Part shown: one piece after another, positions 36,456-48,500 of the stretch
How the letters are laid out: every line of letters begins with the position of its first letter
Position numbering within the stretch: the stretch's first letter is position 1
Source of the DNA: Solitalea canadensis DSM 3403
Lineage (GTDB): Bacteria; Bacteroidota; Bacteroidia; Sphingobacteriales; Sphingobacteriaceae
Length of the DNA stretch: 64,000 nt
Direction: 5' to 3'
Assembly (NCBI RefSeq): GCF_000242635.2
Contig: NC_017770.1
Coordinates: 3,856,669 to 3,920,668 of the forward strand
Program-made: the position numbers and the translations under genes
The notes under the pieces: generated by a model
Database searches by the model: none
Told to the model about the DNA's origin: nothing
The model's input: the letters and a program-made list of their open reading frames with translations, nothing else

Positions 36456-37415
36456 TTATTTCTTTAAACCTATTTCGCGTAAACGTTCATCAAGGTACTC
36501 TCCTGCTGTCATATCAGAGAATTGTTTTGGATGCTGAGCATCGATGCATGAATCTAAACTGGTTAAATCCATAGCTGATTTTGGATGCAGGAAGAATGGA
36601 ACAGAAAAACGCGAAGTTTTCATTAGCTCTCGAGGTGGGTTTACTACACGGTGTGTTGTAGAAACTAATTTACCATTTGTTAATCGTTGCAACATATCAC
36701 CAACATTTACTACGATATCCTGTTGTCCAGCTTTGATTGGGAACCATGAGCCATCACGCGTTAAAACCTCTAAACCATCAGCACTTGCTCCAATTAATAA
36801 CGTAATCAGGTTGATGTCTTCATGGGCCCCTGCTCTAACAGCATCAGCTGGAATGCTATCAGGATCTTCAATAGGAAAATAGTGGATACAACGCAAAATA
36901 CTGTTGCCATTCCATACTTTCTGATCGAAATAGGTTTCATTCAAACCTAAATAAGCAGCAATGGCTTTCAAGAGTTGCGTCCCAGCAACTTCAAGTTTTT
37001 TGTAAACCTCCTTGGTAATTGTATTAAACTGCGGTAATTCACTAACTTCTAAATTATCAGGATAATCCTCTTTGCTTAAGGTTTCTCCTTCTACATATTG
37101 TCCTATCTGCCAGAATTCTTTCAAATCAGGAGTTTTGGCTCCTTTTGCCTGTTCACGGCCTTTACTGGTATACCCACGTTGTCCGGCCAACTCTACTTTT
37201 TCATAGCCTTTTTTAACTTCCTCCGGTAAACCAAAAATTGATTTCACCTGAACATATAAAGCATCGATTAGTTCTGGACTTAAGCCATGATTTTTAATTG
37301 TTACAAAACCTGTTTCATTAAATGCTTTACCAATTTCATCTGAAAATTTCTTGCGTTGTTCCGGAGAACCATTCACAAAATCATTTAGGTCTAAACAAGG
37401 AATATTTACTGACAT
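36456..37415 (-). CDS. 2-oxoglutarate/Fe(II) oxygenase, isopenicillin-N-synthase superfamily
   Basis: 319-residue soluble dioxygenase. The N-terminal DIOX_N domain (IPCLDLNDFVNG, GFVTIKNHGLS) is followed by the double-stranded beta-helix. The iron ligands are His198 and Asp200 (GAHEDINLITLL) and His255 (VSTTHRVVNPP). The 2-oxoglutarate carboxylate site is Arg269-Phe-Ser271. All residues needed for catalysis are present. The substrate is unknown: relatives act on plant hormones, antibiotics or small acids. It is monocistronic, and convergent with PBP1A across a strong terminator. No biosynthetic neighbours suggest a pathway. Confidence 0.9.
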   Translation of the reverse strand: MSVNIPCLDLNDFVNGSPEQRKKFSDEIGKAFNETGFVTIKNHGLSPELIDALYVQVKSIFGLPEEVKKGYEKVELAGQRGYTSKGREQAKGAKTPDLKEFWQIGQYVEGETLSKEDYPDNLEVSELPQFNTITKEVYKKLEVAGTQLLKAIAAYLGLNETYFDQKVWNGNSILRCIHYFPIEDPDSIPADAVRAGAHEDINLITLLIGASADGLEVLTRDGSWFPIKAGQQDIVVNVGDMLQRLTNGKLVSTTHRVVNPPRELMKTSRFSVPFFLHPKSAMDLTSLDSCIDAQHPKQFSDMTAGEYLDERLREIGLKK

Positions 37416-37648
37416 AGTTTAAATTTAATTGGATCTATACTTAAAAATACGGTATTTATCGAAATGTTAATAACTGCCCAAAAATACGCCTATATTTTAA
37501 TATTCATTTATGAATCAGGAAGAACGCCAGAAAGAGTTTTCCACATCTTAAACTCCTAAAGCCTTATACTTTTTTAACCCTATACTATTAAATCTTATTT
37601 TTTGGCACTATCTTTAATTCAATCTTATGATCAATACCCAAAAATGCC

Positions 37649-38488
37649 ATGAAAAAAATAACGCTAATACTGTTAATGCTAGTTCCGACATTTTCATTCG
37701 CGCAAATGAAAATGAGTTGTTGTTCAACTCCGGGTACACAAGAGTTTGCCATGCTGTCCAAGGACAAGGATTTTGTTAAATCACATGAAGAACCTCTCCC
37801 CTTGAACTTCAAGAGTGATCTTGGGAAAGACATTATGTTACCTTCAGCAGACGGAAAAGAAGCCCATATTTATGAGTTAAAAGCAGCAAAGCCTACTAAT
37901 AACTACCTTTTTGTCATTCATGAATGGTGGGGACTCAATGATTACATTAAAAGGGAATCGGAGAAGCTATATCATGATTTAGGAAATGTAACTGTTATCG
38001 CCATCGATCTTTACGATAAACAGATTGCAACTACTCGCGAAGAAGCAGCAAACTATATGAACACTGTTACCGAAGCAAGAGCGAAAGCAATTATCAATGC
38101 GACAATAAAGTATGTGGGAGCTAATGCTCAAATAGCTACTGTAGGTTGGTGTTTTGGAGGAGGATGGTCATTGCAAACTTCTTTATTGGCAGGAAAACAA
38201 GCTGCCGGATGCATCATGTACTATGGAATGCCTGAAAAGGATGAAGCTAAACTAGCTACACTTCATGCAGACGTTTTAGGAATATTTGCCAAAGAGGACA
38301 AATGGATTACACCCCAGGTAGTCGATGAATTTGCCACTAAAATGAAGGCTGCGGGAAAGAAAATAACGGTAAAAATTTACGAGGCCGATCATGCATTTGC
38401 CAACCCAAGTAACCCTAAATTTAATAAAGCAGCAACTGAAGATGCTTATGCTACTAGCTTAACTTTTCTGAAAGATAGGCTGAAATAG
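37649..38488 (+). CDS. Secreted dienelactone-hydrolase-family protein
   Basis: Alpha/beta-hydrolase of 279 residues with a signal peptide (MKKITLILLMLVPTFSFAQ), so it is exported. The catalytic Cys168 lies in GWCFGGG, the family's hallmark. The acid is probably the Asp in FAKEDKWITP, and the His lies in EADHAFANP. The VIHEWWGLNDYI segment near residue 90 is also typical. Dienelactone hydrolases act in aromatic degradation, but exported members like this are widespread in Bacteroidota with no defined substrate. It is followed by a hairpin terminator shared with the convergent GH97 gene. Confidence 0.9.
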   Translation: MKKITLILLMLVPTFSFAQMKMSCCSTPGTQEFAMLSKDKDFVKSHEEPLPLNFKSDLGKDIMLPSADGKEAHIYELKAAKPTNNYLFVIHEWWGLNDYIKRESEKLYHDLGNVTVIAIDLYDKQIATTREEAANYMNTVTEARAKAIINATIKYVGANAQIATVGWCFGGGWSLQTSLLAGKQAAGCIMYYGMPEKDEAKLATLHADVLGIFAKEDKWITPQVVDEFATKMKAAGKKITVKIYEADHAFANPSNPKFNKAATEDAYATSLTFLKDRLK

Positions 38489-38496
38489 ATATAAAA

Positions 38497-38528
38497 AAGG
38501 GATTTGAGAAATTACTCTCAAATCCCTT
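38497..38528. terminator. Bidirectional terminator between hydrolase and GH97 genes
   Basis: 13-bp perfect stem (AAGGGATTTGAGA/TCTCAAATCCCTT) with a 6-nt loop between convergent genes. On the minus strand TTTTATATC follows; on the plus strand CTTTATATG. Confidence 0.85.
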
Positions 38529-38545
38529 CTTTATATGAAAATAGA

Positions 38546-41138
<2,593 letters not shown>

Positions 41139-41213
41139 TGGGAGATACTGGGTTCGAACCAGTGACCCCCTGCTTGTAAGGCAGGTGCTCTGAACCAGCT
41201 GAGCTAATCTCCC
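41139..41213 (-). tRNA. tRNA-Val (anticodon TAC), copy 3 in transcription order
   Basis: 75-nt cloverleaf read on the minus strand. Acceptor stem GGGAGAT/ATCTCCC, D arm GCTC...GAGC, anticodon stem CCTGC/GCAGG with loop CTTACAA (anticodon TAC), T arm ACTGG-TTCGAAC-CCAGT, discriminator A. CCA is not encoded. It is identical to the other two copies. Confidence 0.97.
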
Positions 41214-41237
41214 TAAAAGGGGTAATCTTAAAATTGG

Positions 41238-41312
41238 TGGGAGATACTGGGTTCGAACCAGTGACCCCCTGCTTGTAAGGCAGGTGCTCTGAACCAGCTG
41301 AGCTAATCTCCC
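41238..41312 (-). tRNA. tRNA-Val (anticodon TAC), copy 2
   Basis: Base-for-base identical to the copy at 41139-41213, separated from it by 24 nt. Loop CTTACAA gives anticodon TAC. Confidence 0.97.
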
Positions 41313-41374
41313 TAAAGGTTCTATTTTAAGATTGTGAGATAGTTAATCTCTTTGAAAGAACTATTCAAAATTGG

Positions 41375-41449
41375 TGGGAGATACTGGGTTCGAACCAGTG
41401 ACCCCCTGCTTGTAAGGCAGGTGCTCTGAACCAGCTGAGCTAATCTCCC
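41375..41449 (-). tRNA. tRNA-Val (anticodon TAC), copy 1
   Basis: First of three identical copies in transcription order, 62 nt from the next. It is probably cut from one precursor with the other two, as a single terminator follows the array. Confidence 0.97.
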
Positions 41450-41568
41450 CTCGTTTTGGGACTGCAAATATGAGGTCTTTTTTATTAACAACAAAATGTT
41501 TTTGAAAAAAACTGTTTCACCCAAAAAACACGTTGATTATCAATAAGAATAATTTTATTGTGTGATTA

Positions 41569-42300
41569 TCAACCTAGCACTTCCTCTAACACTTCATAAG
41601 ATTTCACCTTTCCAAAACTATCAATATGAAGTTCATAGTAATCGATCAGTGCGTGAAGCAGCACTTTTCTCTCAGCTGATGAAATTTTAAGTTGTTCCAT
41701 CGACTCAAAATTCAAACTCATCAACTTGGCAATATAACCGCTATAAGGCTGCACTACAGTTTGGGAATGTGTGGGTCTTAGGGGGGTAAAAACACCATCA
41801 CGCAAATCAAAATACTCCTGAGAATTGTAAATGAAGTTATCTGGATAAAAACCAAGAAATTTAGAGAAATGAATCAGAAATGTAAGGTGAAAATTAGCGA
41901 CACTCCCCTGATGTAGGTCTAAAAACTGCAAGGCACTATACAGAAAAGAAAATAGCTGAGGTTCTTCCGTTTCTTGTTTACACGACTTATACACTACTTC
42001 ATTTAAAAACAGCAGAATTGTGCTTTTAACTGTATCATAAGGAATTGATGTATAACAAGGAAGATTTCTAATTTCTGAAATACGTTGCAGGCCGGTAGTC
42101 GGCTTATGATAAGCTATCAACTCAACTAAGTTCAATGGCTGAAACAAACTCATAGGGTGTTTTGCTTTGCTCTTGCGCACGCCATTTACTATAAACGATT
42201 GCAGGCCAAAATGCTCAGTGAATATCTGAACCACAATGCTACTTTCAGCATAATTGGTAACTTTTAAAACTACACCCTTTGTTTTGTGTAAAGAACCCAT
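41569..42300 (-). CDS. recO: DNA repair protein RecO
   Basis: 243-residue recombination mediator that loads RecA with RecR in the RecFOR pathway. The N-terminal OB-fold begins HKTKGVVLKVTNYAESSIVVQIFTEHFG and includes VNGVRKSKAKHPMSLFQPLNLVEL, typical of RecO. The helical C-terminal domain lacks the four-Cys zinc site found in some family members. Length is standard. It lies upstream of the tRNA-Val array on the same strand and is divergent from the MMPL transporter gene. Confidence 0.93.
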   Translation of the reverse strand: MGSLHKTKGVVLKVTNYAESSIVVQIFTEHFGLQSFIVNGVRKSKAKHPMSLFQPLNLVELIAYHKPTTGLQRISEIRNLPCYTSIPYDTVKSTILLFLNEVVYKSCKQETEEPQLFSFLYSALQFLDLHQGSVANFHLTFLIHFSKFLGFYPDNFIYNSQEYFDLRDGVFTPLRPTHSQTVVQPYSGYIAKLMSLNFESMEQLKISSAERKVLLHALIDYYELHIDSFGKVKSYEVLEEVLG

Positions 42301-42374
42301 TAATACTCCATTTTTTTAATACTAATCTTTAGCATTCAAACTTAAATCAAAAATTACAAATCAAACTAAATCCG

Positions 42375-42382
42375 TACTTTCG
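42375..42382 (+). promoter_or_regulatory. Possible -7 box of the MMPL transporter gene
   Basis: TACTTTCG lies 24 nt before the ATG at 42407. It is one base off TAnnTTTG. Confidence 0.35.
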
Positions 42383-42406
42383 CAGGGTTTTATTTTTACA
42401 AAAAAT

Positions 42407-44782
42407 ATGTGGACTCCTATTTCGAAATTCATTCTTAAATACCGCTATATACTAATTACAGTCATTTTGTGTGTCACCACTTTTATGGGATATCATAGTA
42501 AAGACTTACAACTGGCTTATGCAGGGAGCAAAGTTCTTCCGCTTGATGATCCTTCTTATGTAGAATACAATGAATTTAAGGCAAAGTTTGGAGAAGATGG
42601 AGCCGTGCTTGTAATCGGACTAAACGACAAACGCATCTGGCAAAAAGATGTATTCAACGATTGGTCAAAATTAAGTAATGATATTAAAGCCATTAAAGGT
42701 ATTCAGGAAGTATTATCGGTTGGACGCATTTATGAGTTAAAAAAGGATACTACTGAACGGAAATTTGTCTTAAACAAAGTGATCTCGGCTCCTGCTACAT
42801 CACAAGCAGAAGTTGATTCGTTAAAACAGAAAATTGAAGGCTTGAAGTTTTATGATGGCTTATTGTTTAACACTAAAAATGGATCAACATTAATGGCGAT
42901 CACATTTGATAGACAAATCCTTAATTCCAAATATCGAGGCAAGATTGTTAATAAGATAAACGACCTTGCCCAAACTTTTTCTGAAAAAAATAAAGTAGAA
43001 TTACATTATTCAGGATTACCTTGGGTAAGGAGTAAGTTATCTGATAAAATTGCCAAAGAATTCGTGCTTTTTCTTGTTTTAGCGTTAGCTACAACAGGAT
43101 TAGTATTAGCCATATTCTTTAAACAATTCCATGCTGTATTTTTCCCGCTCTTAGTGGTAATAAATGGAGTGGTTTGGGCATTGGGTATTATTGCGTTGTT
43201 TGGTTACCAAATATCACTTTTACTTGGAATTATACCCGCACTAATCGTTATCATTGGTATCCCTAATAGTGTATTGCTGCTAAATAAATACCATAATGAA
43301 TTTCGAAAAACAGGTGATAAAATGCACTCGCTTGAGGTTGCCATTCAAAAAATTGGCCCTACTGCTTTGTTAGCAAACGTTTCTGCTGCAATTGGGTTTG
43401 GCGTATTTTCATTTACAAACAGTGCAATACTTGAAGAATTCGGACATATTGCATCAATCAATATCATTGCTACTTATATCTGTTCAATTATATTGGTGCC
43501 TATAATCTTTAGCTTCCTTCCTGCTCCTTCAGCTAAGCACACTAAACACTTAGACAGCAAAAAGCTTACTGCTTTTCTTCAGAAGATAGATTACTTGGTT
43601 TTCCATCATAGAAAAGCTATTTATATTTCATCGGCAGTAATTGTACTTATCGCATTATATGGAGTTACCAAAATGCATGCTAACGGTTATGTAGTGGACG
43701 ACCTCCCTAAAAAAGACCCTATTTATAAAGACCTTAAATTCTTTGAGAAAAATTTTGATGGCGTACTACCTCTGGAAGTAAGCATTGATACAAAAAAGAA
43801 GAATGGAGTTATGAATGCTTCATTTATTAAACGTATTGACAAGTTTCAAGAGATGGTTTCTGCTTACCCGGAAATTTCACGAGCCCTTTCATTAGATGAG
43901 GTCTTAAAAATGGCTACACAGGGATTCTATAATGGAAATCCTTCTCAATATCGCTTACCCAATACAATGGAGCAAGCTTTCATTTTGTCTTATGCCGGAA
44001 AATCAGCCGGTAAAGGTTCTGGTGATATGTTGAAAGCGTTTTTAAATAAGGACAAAAGCGAAACTCGCGTAAGCTTCCAGATGGCAGATATCGGTTCAGA
44101 AAAAATGAATGTATTGCTAAAAGAACTGGAGGTCCGTACTGATTCAATTTTTCCGAAAGAAAAATTCAATGTTGTATTTACCGGGTCCAGCAGGATTTTT
44201 GTAAAAGGAACGGACTATTTAGTAGAAAACCTAAAGGAAAGTTTATTATTAGCCATTGGCTTAATTTCGATTATCATTTTTATTCTGTTCAGATCATTAC
44301 GTATGAACGGAATTGCCCTGATACCTAACATAATTTCGTTAATATTTACTGCCGGAATAATGGGCTATGTGGGAATTAATCTAAAACCTTCCACTATTCT
44401 GATCTTTAGTGTGGCATTTGGCTTGGCTAATGACCAAACTATATATTTCCTTACAAAATATCGTCAGGAGTTGGAAAATCCTGCAAATAGTATTTCCAAA
44501 GCAATTTCCTTAGCCTTAAGTGAAACAGGTGTAAGCATGATCTACGCGGCAGGAATCTTATTCTTTGGATTTGGAATTTTTGCAGCGTCAAACTTTGAAG
44601 GCACTATGTGGCTTGGCATACTGGTATCCATCACCCTATTAGTAGCTTTATTATCCAACTTAATATTGGTTCCTGCACTGCTCTTAAGCTTAGAGCAGCG
44701 CATTAACCGCAAAAAGGTTGCTAAGCCATTAATTCAAATGGATATGGATCTTGTGGACGAAGATGACAACAATAAAGTCTAA
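42407..44782 (+). CDS. MMPL/RND-superfamily transporter
   Basis: 791-residue inner-membrane protein with the duplicated RND layout: one membrane helix, a large periplasmic domain (about residues 35-210), five or so helices, then the same again (second helix near residue 405). The second half carries a charged pair in FGLANDQTIYFLTKYR. The matching place in the first half reads GIPNSVLLLNKYHNEFR and has lost the acidic residue. MMPL proteins move lipids, hopanoids or lipophilic compounds, powered by protons. No partner membrane-fusion or outer-membrane genes are near by, so it probably works alone. Cargo is unknown. Confidence 0.88.
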   Translation: MWTPISKFILKYRYILITVILCVTTFMGYHSKDLQLAYAGSKVLPLDDPSYVEYNEFKAKFGEDGAVLVIGLNDKRIWQKDVFNDWSKLSNDIKAIKGIQEVLSVGRIYELKKDTTERKFVLNKVISAPATSQAEVDSLKQKIEGLKFYDGLLFNTKNGSTLMAITFDRQILNSKYRGKIVNKINDLAQTFSEKNKVELHYSGLPWVRSKLSDKIAKEFVLFLVLALATTGLVLAIFFKQFHAVFFPLLVVINGVVWALGIIALFGYQISLLLGIIPALIVIIGIPNSVLLLNKYHNEFRKTGDKMHSLEVAIQKIGPTALLANVSAAIGFGVFSFTNSAILEEFGHIASINIIATYICSIILVPIIFSFLPAPSAKHTKHLDSKKLTAFLQKIDYLVFHHRKAIYISSAVIVLIALYGVTKMHANGYVVDDLPKKDPIYKDLKFFEKNFDGVLPLEVSIDTKKKNGVMNASFIKRIDKFQEMVSAYPEISRALSLDEVLKMATQGFYNGNPSQYRLPNTMEQAFILSYAGKSAGKGSGDMLKAFLNKDKSETRVSFQMADIGSEKMNVLLKELEVRTDSIFPKEKFNVVFTGSSRIFVKGTDYLVENLKESLLLAIGLISIIIFILFRSLRMNGIALIPNIISLIFTAGIMGYVGINLKPSTILIFSVAFGLANDQTIYFLTKYRQELENPANSISKAISLALSETGVSMIYAAGILFFGFGIFAASNFEGTMWLGILVSITLLVALLSNLILVPALLLSLEQRINRKKVAKPLIQMDMDLVDEDDNNKV

Positions 44783-45099
44783 CTTTTTTCAAGCAAGGAG
44801 ATTACTTTCTTTTGAAGTTCAATTATTTCAGCTTCACGAAGGGCGAGTTTGTCCTTCAGTTGTTGTAATTCACTATTATACTTTTTCTGTTCCTCCTGAT
44901 TGTGATATGTAATCAATTCAACTGCAGAAAGACCAAAAAGCTGAGCGATTTGATCTAACCGGGAGAAATTAATGTCAGTGAACCCGCTTTCAATTTTTGA
45001 AAAAGCAGGAGCCGTAATGCCAAGCTTTGTTGCCACTTGTTCCTGTGACCAGTTCCGCGACTGTCGGAGCGATTTGATATTTTTACCTATCGAGTTCAT
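44779..45099 (-). CDS. XRE-family helix-turn-helix regulator with coiled-coil tail
   Basis: 106-residue DNA-binding protein. The Cro/CI-type HTH covers residues 5-60 (IKSLRQSRNWSQEQVATKLG, APAFSKIESGFTDINFSRLDQIA). The rest is a charged heptad-like helix (ELQQLKDKLALREAEIIELQKKV), likely for dimerisation. Its stop codon overlaps the stop of the convergent MMPL gene (TAG/TAA sharing bases 44779-44782). About 400 bp of AT-rich DNA without genes lies upstream. It has no phage-like neighbours, so it is probably a chromosomal regulator; its target is unknown. Confidence 0.88.
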   Translation of the reverse strand: MNSIGKNIKSLRQSRNWSQEQVATKLGITAPAFSKIESGFTDINFSRLDQIAQLFGLSAVELITYHNQEEQKKYNSELQQLKDKLALREAEIIELQKKVISLLEKS

Positions 45100-45502
45100 T
45101 AAGGCAGAATTAGAGCGTTATAAACTATATTAGTTTTTAGATAATACTTAAAAAACAAAATTATTGGTTCATACTAAAACAACAAACTTTGAACAAATAA
45201 CATTATATAAATACTTAGTATTAAGTTAATTAATTTCTATCTAAAAAAGTAATACCTGTAAAATAAAAGTTAATTGTATACTAATTTAACGATTTATAGT
45301 AACTAATAGTTTGTCTTTATTCATAATTTTTACAATTAGCGGGATATCTATTATTATTTAAACCAAAACGTATCTGTAGTTTTACAATAGAGAACAAAAA
45401 TTTCTCCACTTTTTCTTCTTCAAAAAGAAACTCAAAAATCTACCCTAAAAATCTTAACTTTGCGACCAATTTTAAACGCACATCAGATTAGTATTTAAGG
45501 CT
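45100..45502. other. AT-rich non-coding stretch between XRE gene and ileS
   Basis: 403 bp between divergent genes, very AT-rich, without a credible reading frame. It contains the ileS promoter box near its right end. I found no T-box-like structure, tRNA gene or strong hairpin. Confidence 0.5.
45455..45462 (+). promoter_or_regulatory. ileS promoter -7 box
   Basis: TAACTTTG, an exact TAnnTTTG match, about 40 nt before the TTG start codon. Confidence 0.55.
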
Positions 45503-48500
45503 TTGAAATACAGAGAATATAAACAGTTAGACTTATCCGGAATAGGAAATGAGGTATTGTCCTTCTGGAAAGAACATAAGATTTTTGAAAAAAGCGTTAG
45601 TTCACGTCCAGCGTCGAAACCGTACAACTTTTATGAAGGCCCTCCCTCTGCAAACGGAATGCCTGGTATTCACCACGTTATGGCTCGTGCCATCAAAGAT
45701 ATTTTCTGTCGTTATAAAACTCTTAAAGGATATCAGGTTAAACGTAAAGCAGGCTGGGATACCCATGGATTACCAATTGAGCTAGCAGTTGAAAAAGCAT
45801 TAGGCATCACAAAAGAAGATATTGGTAAGAAAATATCTGTGGATGATTATAACCATGCTTGCCGCAAAGAGGTAATGCGTTACACAGATGTATGGAATGA
45901 CCTAACTGTTAAAATGGGCTATTGGGTTGATATTGAACATCCATATATCACTTATGAAAATAACTATATAGAAACCCTTTGGTTCCTGTTAAGTGAACTT
46001 TATAAAAAGGGACTGTTGTATAAAGGCTACACTATTCAGCCGTTTTCACCAGCTGCGGGTACAGGTTTAAGTTCGCATGAGTTAAACCAACCGGGAACCT
46101 ACAAAATGGTAAAAGATACTACCATAGTGGCTCAGTTCAAGGTTCCTCAGCAAGGAATGGAAAAGCTGCAGCAATTTGCTGATGCTAAGCTTTCGGAAGA
46201 AAGTTTCTTCTTAGCCTGGACAACTACCCCATGGACACTTCCATCGAACACGGCACTTGCCGTAGGCAAAAATATTGAGTACTTAATTATTAATACCTAC
46301 AACCAATACACTTTTAAATCGATAACTGTTGTAATGGCCAAAGATCTTTTCAGAAAATTCTTCTCTGAAAAAAATGAAGATCTTCCATTGGACGGTTACA
46401 AAGAAGGCGATAAAGTAATTCCTTATAAAGTTATTGGAACCGCAAAAGGAAGTGATTTAGACGGTATCCGTTATGAACAACTATTGCCTTACGAACAACC
46501 TGCTGACGGTGATGCTTTCAGAGTGATTGTTGGTGATTTTGTTACTACTGAAGATGGTACCGGTATCGTACACATTGCTCCGTCTTTTGGAGCAGACGAC
46601 TTTAGAGTTGCCAAACAAAATGGCATTGGTTCATTAACCTTGGTTGATAAGCAAGGTCGTTTTATTGATTCCGTTGGAGAATTTGCTGGCAGTTATGTAA
46701 AAGAAGAATATTATTCGGATGCTGAACGTAGTGCTGAAGATTTTAAGCCTACAGATGTTCTTATTGCCATCAAACTGAAAGAAGAGAATCGTGCTTTCAA
46801 AGTTGAGAAATACGAACACAGTTATCCGCACTGCTGGCGTACCGATAAACCAGTATTATATTACCCGCTAGATTCATGGTTCATTAAAACCACTGCCTTA
46901 AAAGATCGCATGGTTGAATTGAACAAAACCATTAACTGGAAACCTGAATCAACTGGAACTGGGCGTTTTGGCAATTGGCTTGAAAACCTGGTTGACTGGA
47001 ATTTATCACGTTCGCGCTACTGGGGAACTCCTCTCCCGATCTGGAGAAGTTTAGACGAGACTGAAGAAGTTTGTATTGGCGCTGTTGCTGAATTGCAGAA
47101 ATACCTGGAAGAAGCAGTTGCTTCCGGTTTACTTTCGGCAGAAGAAACTAAAGCTAATATTACTTACCTGGAGAAAATTCAGGTAAATGGTCATGATTTA
47201 CACCGTCCGTACGTTGATGATATCGTATTCGTTAAAAACGGCAAAAATTTATACCGCGAATCCGATCTGATTGACGTTTGGTTCGACTCAGGGGCAATGC
47301 CGTACGCACAATGGCATTATCCATTTGAGAATAATGAAGACTTTAAAAATGCATATCCGGCAGACTTCATTGCTGAAGGTGTTGACCAAACTCGTGGCTG
47401 GTTTTTCACGCTGCATGCAATTGCCGTAATGTTATTTGATTCGGTAGCATTCAAAAACGTTGTTTCAAATGGTTTAGTATTGGATAAAAACGGCAATAAG
47501 ATGTCTAAACGTTTAGGCAATGCCGTTGATCCTTTCGAAACCATTAACAAATACAGTGCTGACGCTACCCGTTGGTATATGATTTCAAACGCTTCACCTT
47601 GGGATAACCTTAAATTTAATATTGAAGGTCTAGATGAAGTTAGACGTAAATTCTTTGGAACTCTATATAACACCTATTCGTTCTTTACTTTATACGCCAA
47701 TATTGATGGATTTAAGTACTCGGATGCAGAAGTTCCATTAGAAGATCGTCCTGAGATCGATCGTTGGATCATTTCTTTATTAAATTCATTGATCAAAGAA
47801 GTAGATGAATGTTATGCTGATTATGAACCAACTAAAGCAGCTCGCGCTATCCAGAATTTTGTTGATGAGCATTTAAGTAACTGGTACGTTCGTTTATGTC
47901 GCCGTCGTTTCTGGAAGGGAGAGTATTCTCAGGATAAAGTATCTGCTTATCAAACGCTTTACCGTTGTCTGGAAACTATCGCGCAATTAATGTCTCCGGT
48001 AGCTCCATTCTACAGTGACCGCTTATTTACCGACTTAAATGCTGTAACAGGCCGTCATAAATCTGAATCGGTGCACTTAACAGATTTCCCTGCAGTAAAC
48101 GAAAGCGAAATCGATAAAGAGTTGGAAGAGCGTATGGCAATGGCTCAAGATATTTCATCGATGGTATTGTCGTTGCGTAAAAAAGTAGACATCAAAGTTC
48201 GTCAGCCGCTGAACAAAATTTTACTGCCTGTTCTTGACAATGAGTTTCAAGCTAAAGTGGAAAAAGTAAAAGACTTAATCCTCTCTGAAACAAATATTAA
48301 GGAAATTCAGTATATAAATGACACGGCAGGAATTCTTGTCAAGAAAATCAGACCTAACTTTAAAGCCTTAGGCCCTAAAGTAGGTAAGATGATGAAAGAA
48401 GTTAGCAATGCTGCTAACAATTTCACTCAAGAAGATATCACTGCAATTGAACGCGACGGCTTCTTTAACCTACACTTAAATGGTGAAGTGTTTAAGCTGG

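Noticed and set aside
41321..41524. Open frame of 67 codons across the third tRNA-Val gene
   Set aside because: It reads through a complete tRNA cloverleaf; the frame is a by-product of the tRNA sequence.
41532..41573. GTTGAT...ATCAAC pairing at the end of recO as its terminator
   Set aside because: The stem is interrupted by internal loops, very AT-rich and lacks a T-run.
44779..45502. XRE regulator and its AT-rich flank as a phage or genomic-island remnant
   Set aside because: No integrase, attachment repeats or phage genes lie near; both flanks are core genes.
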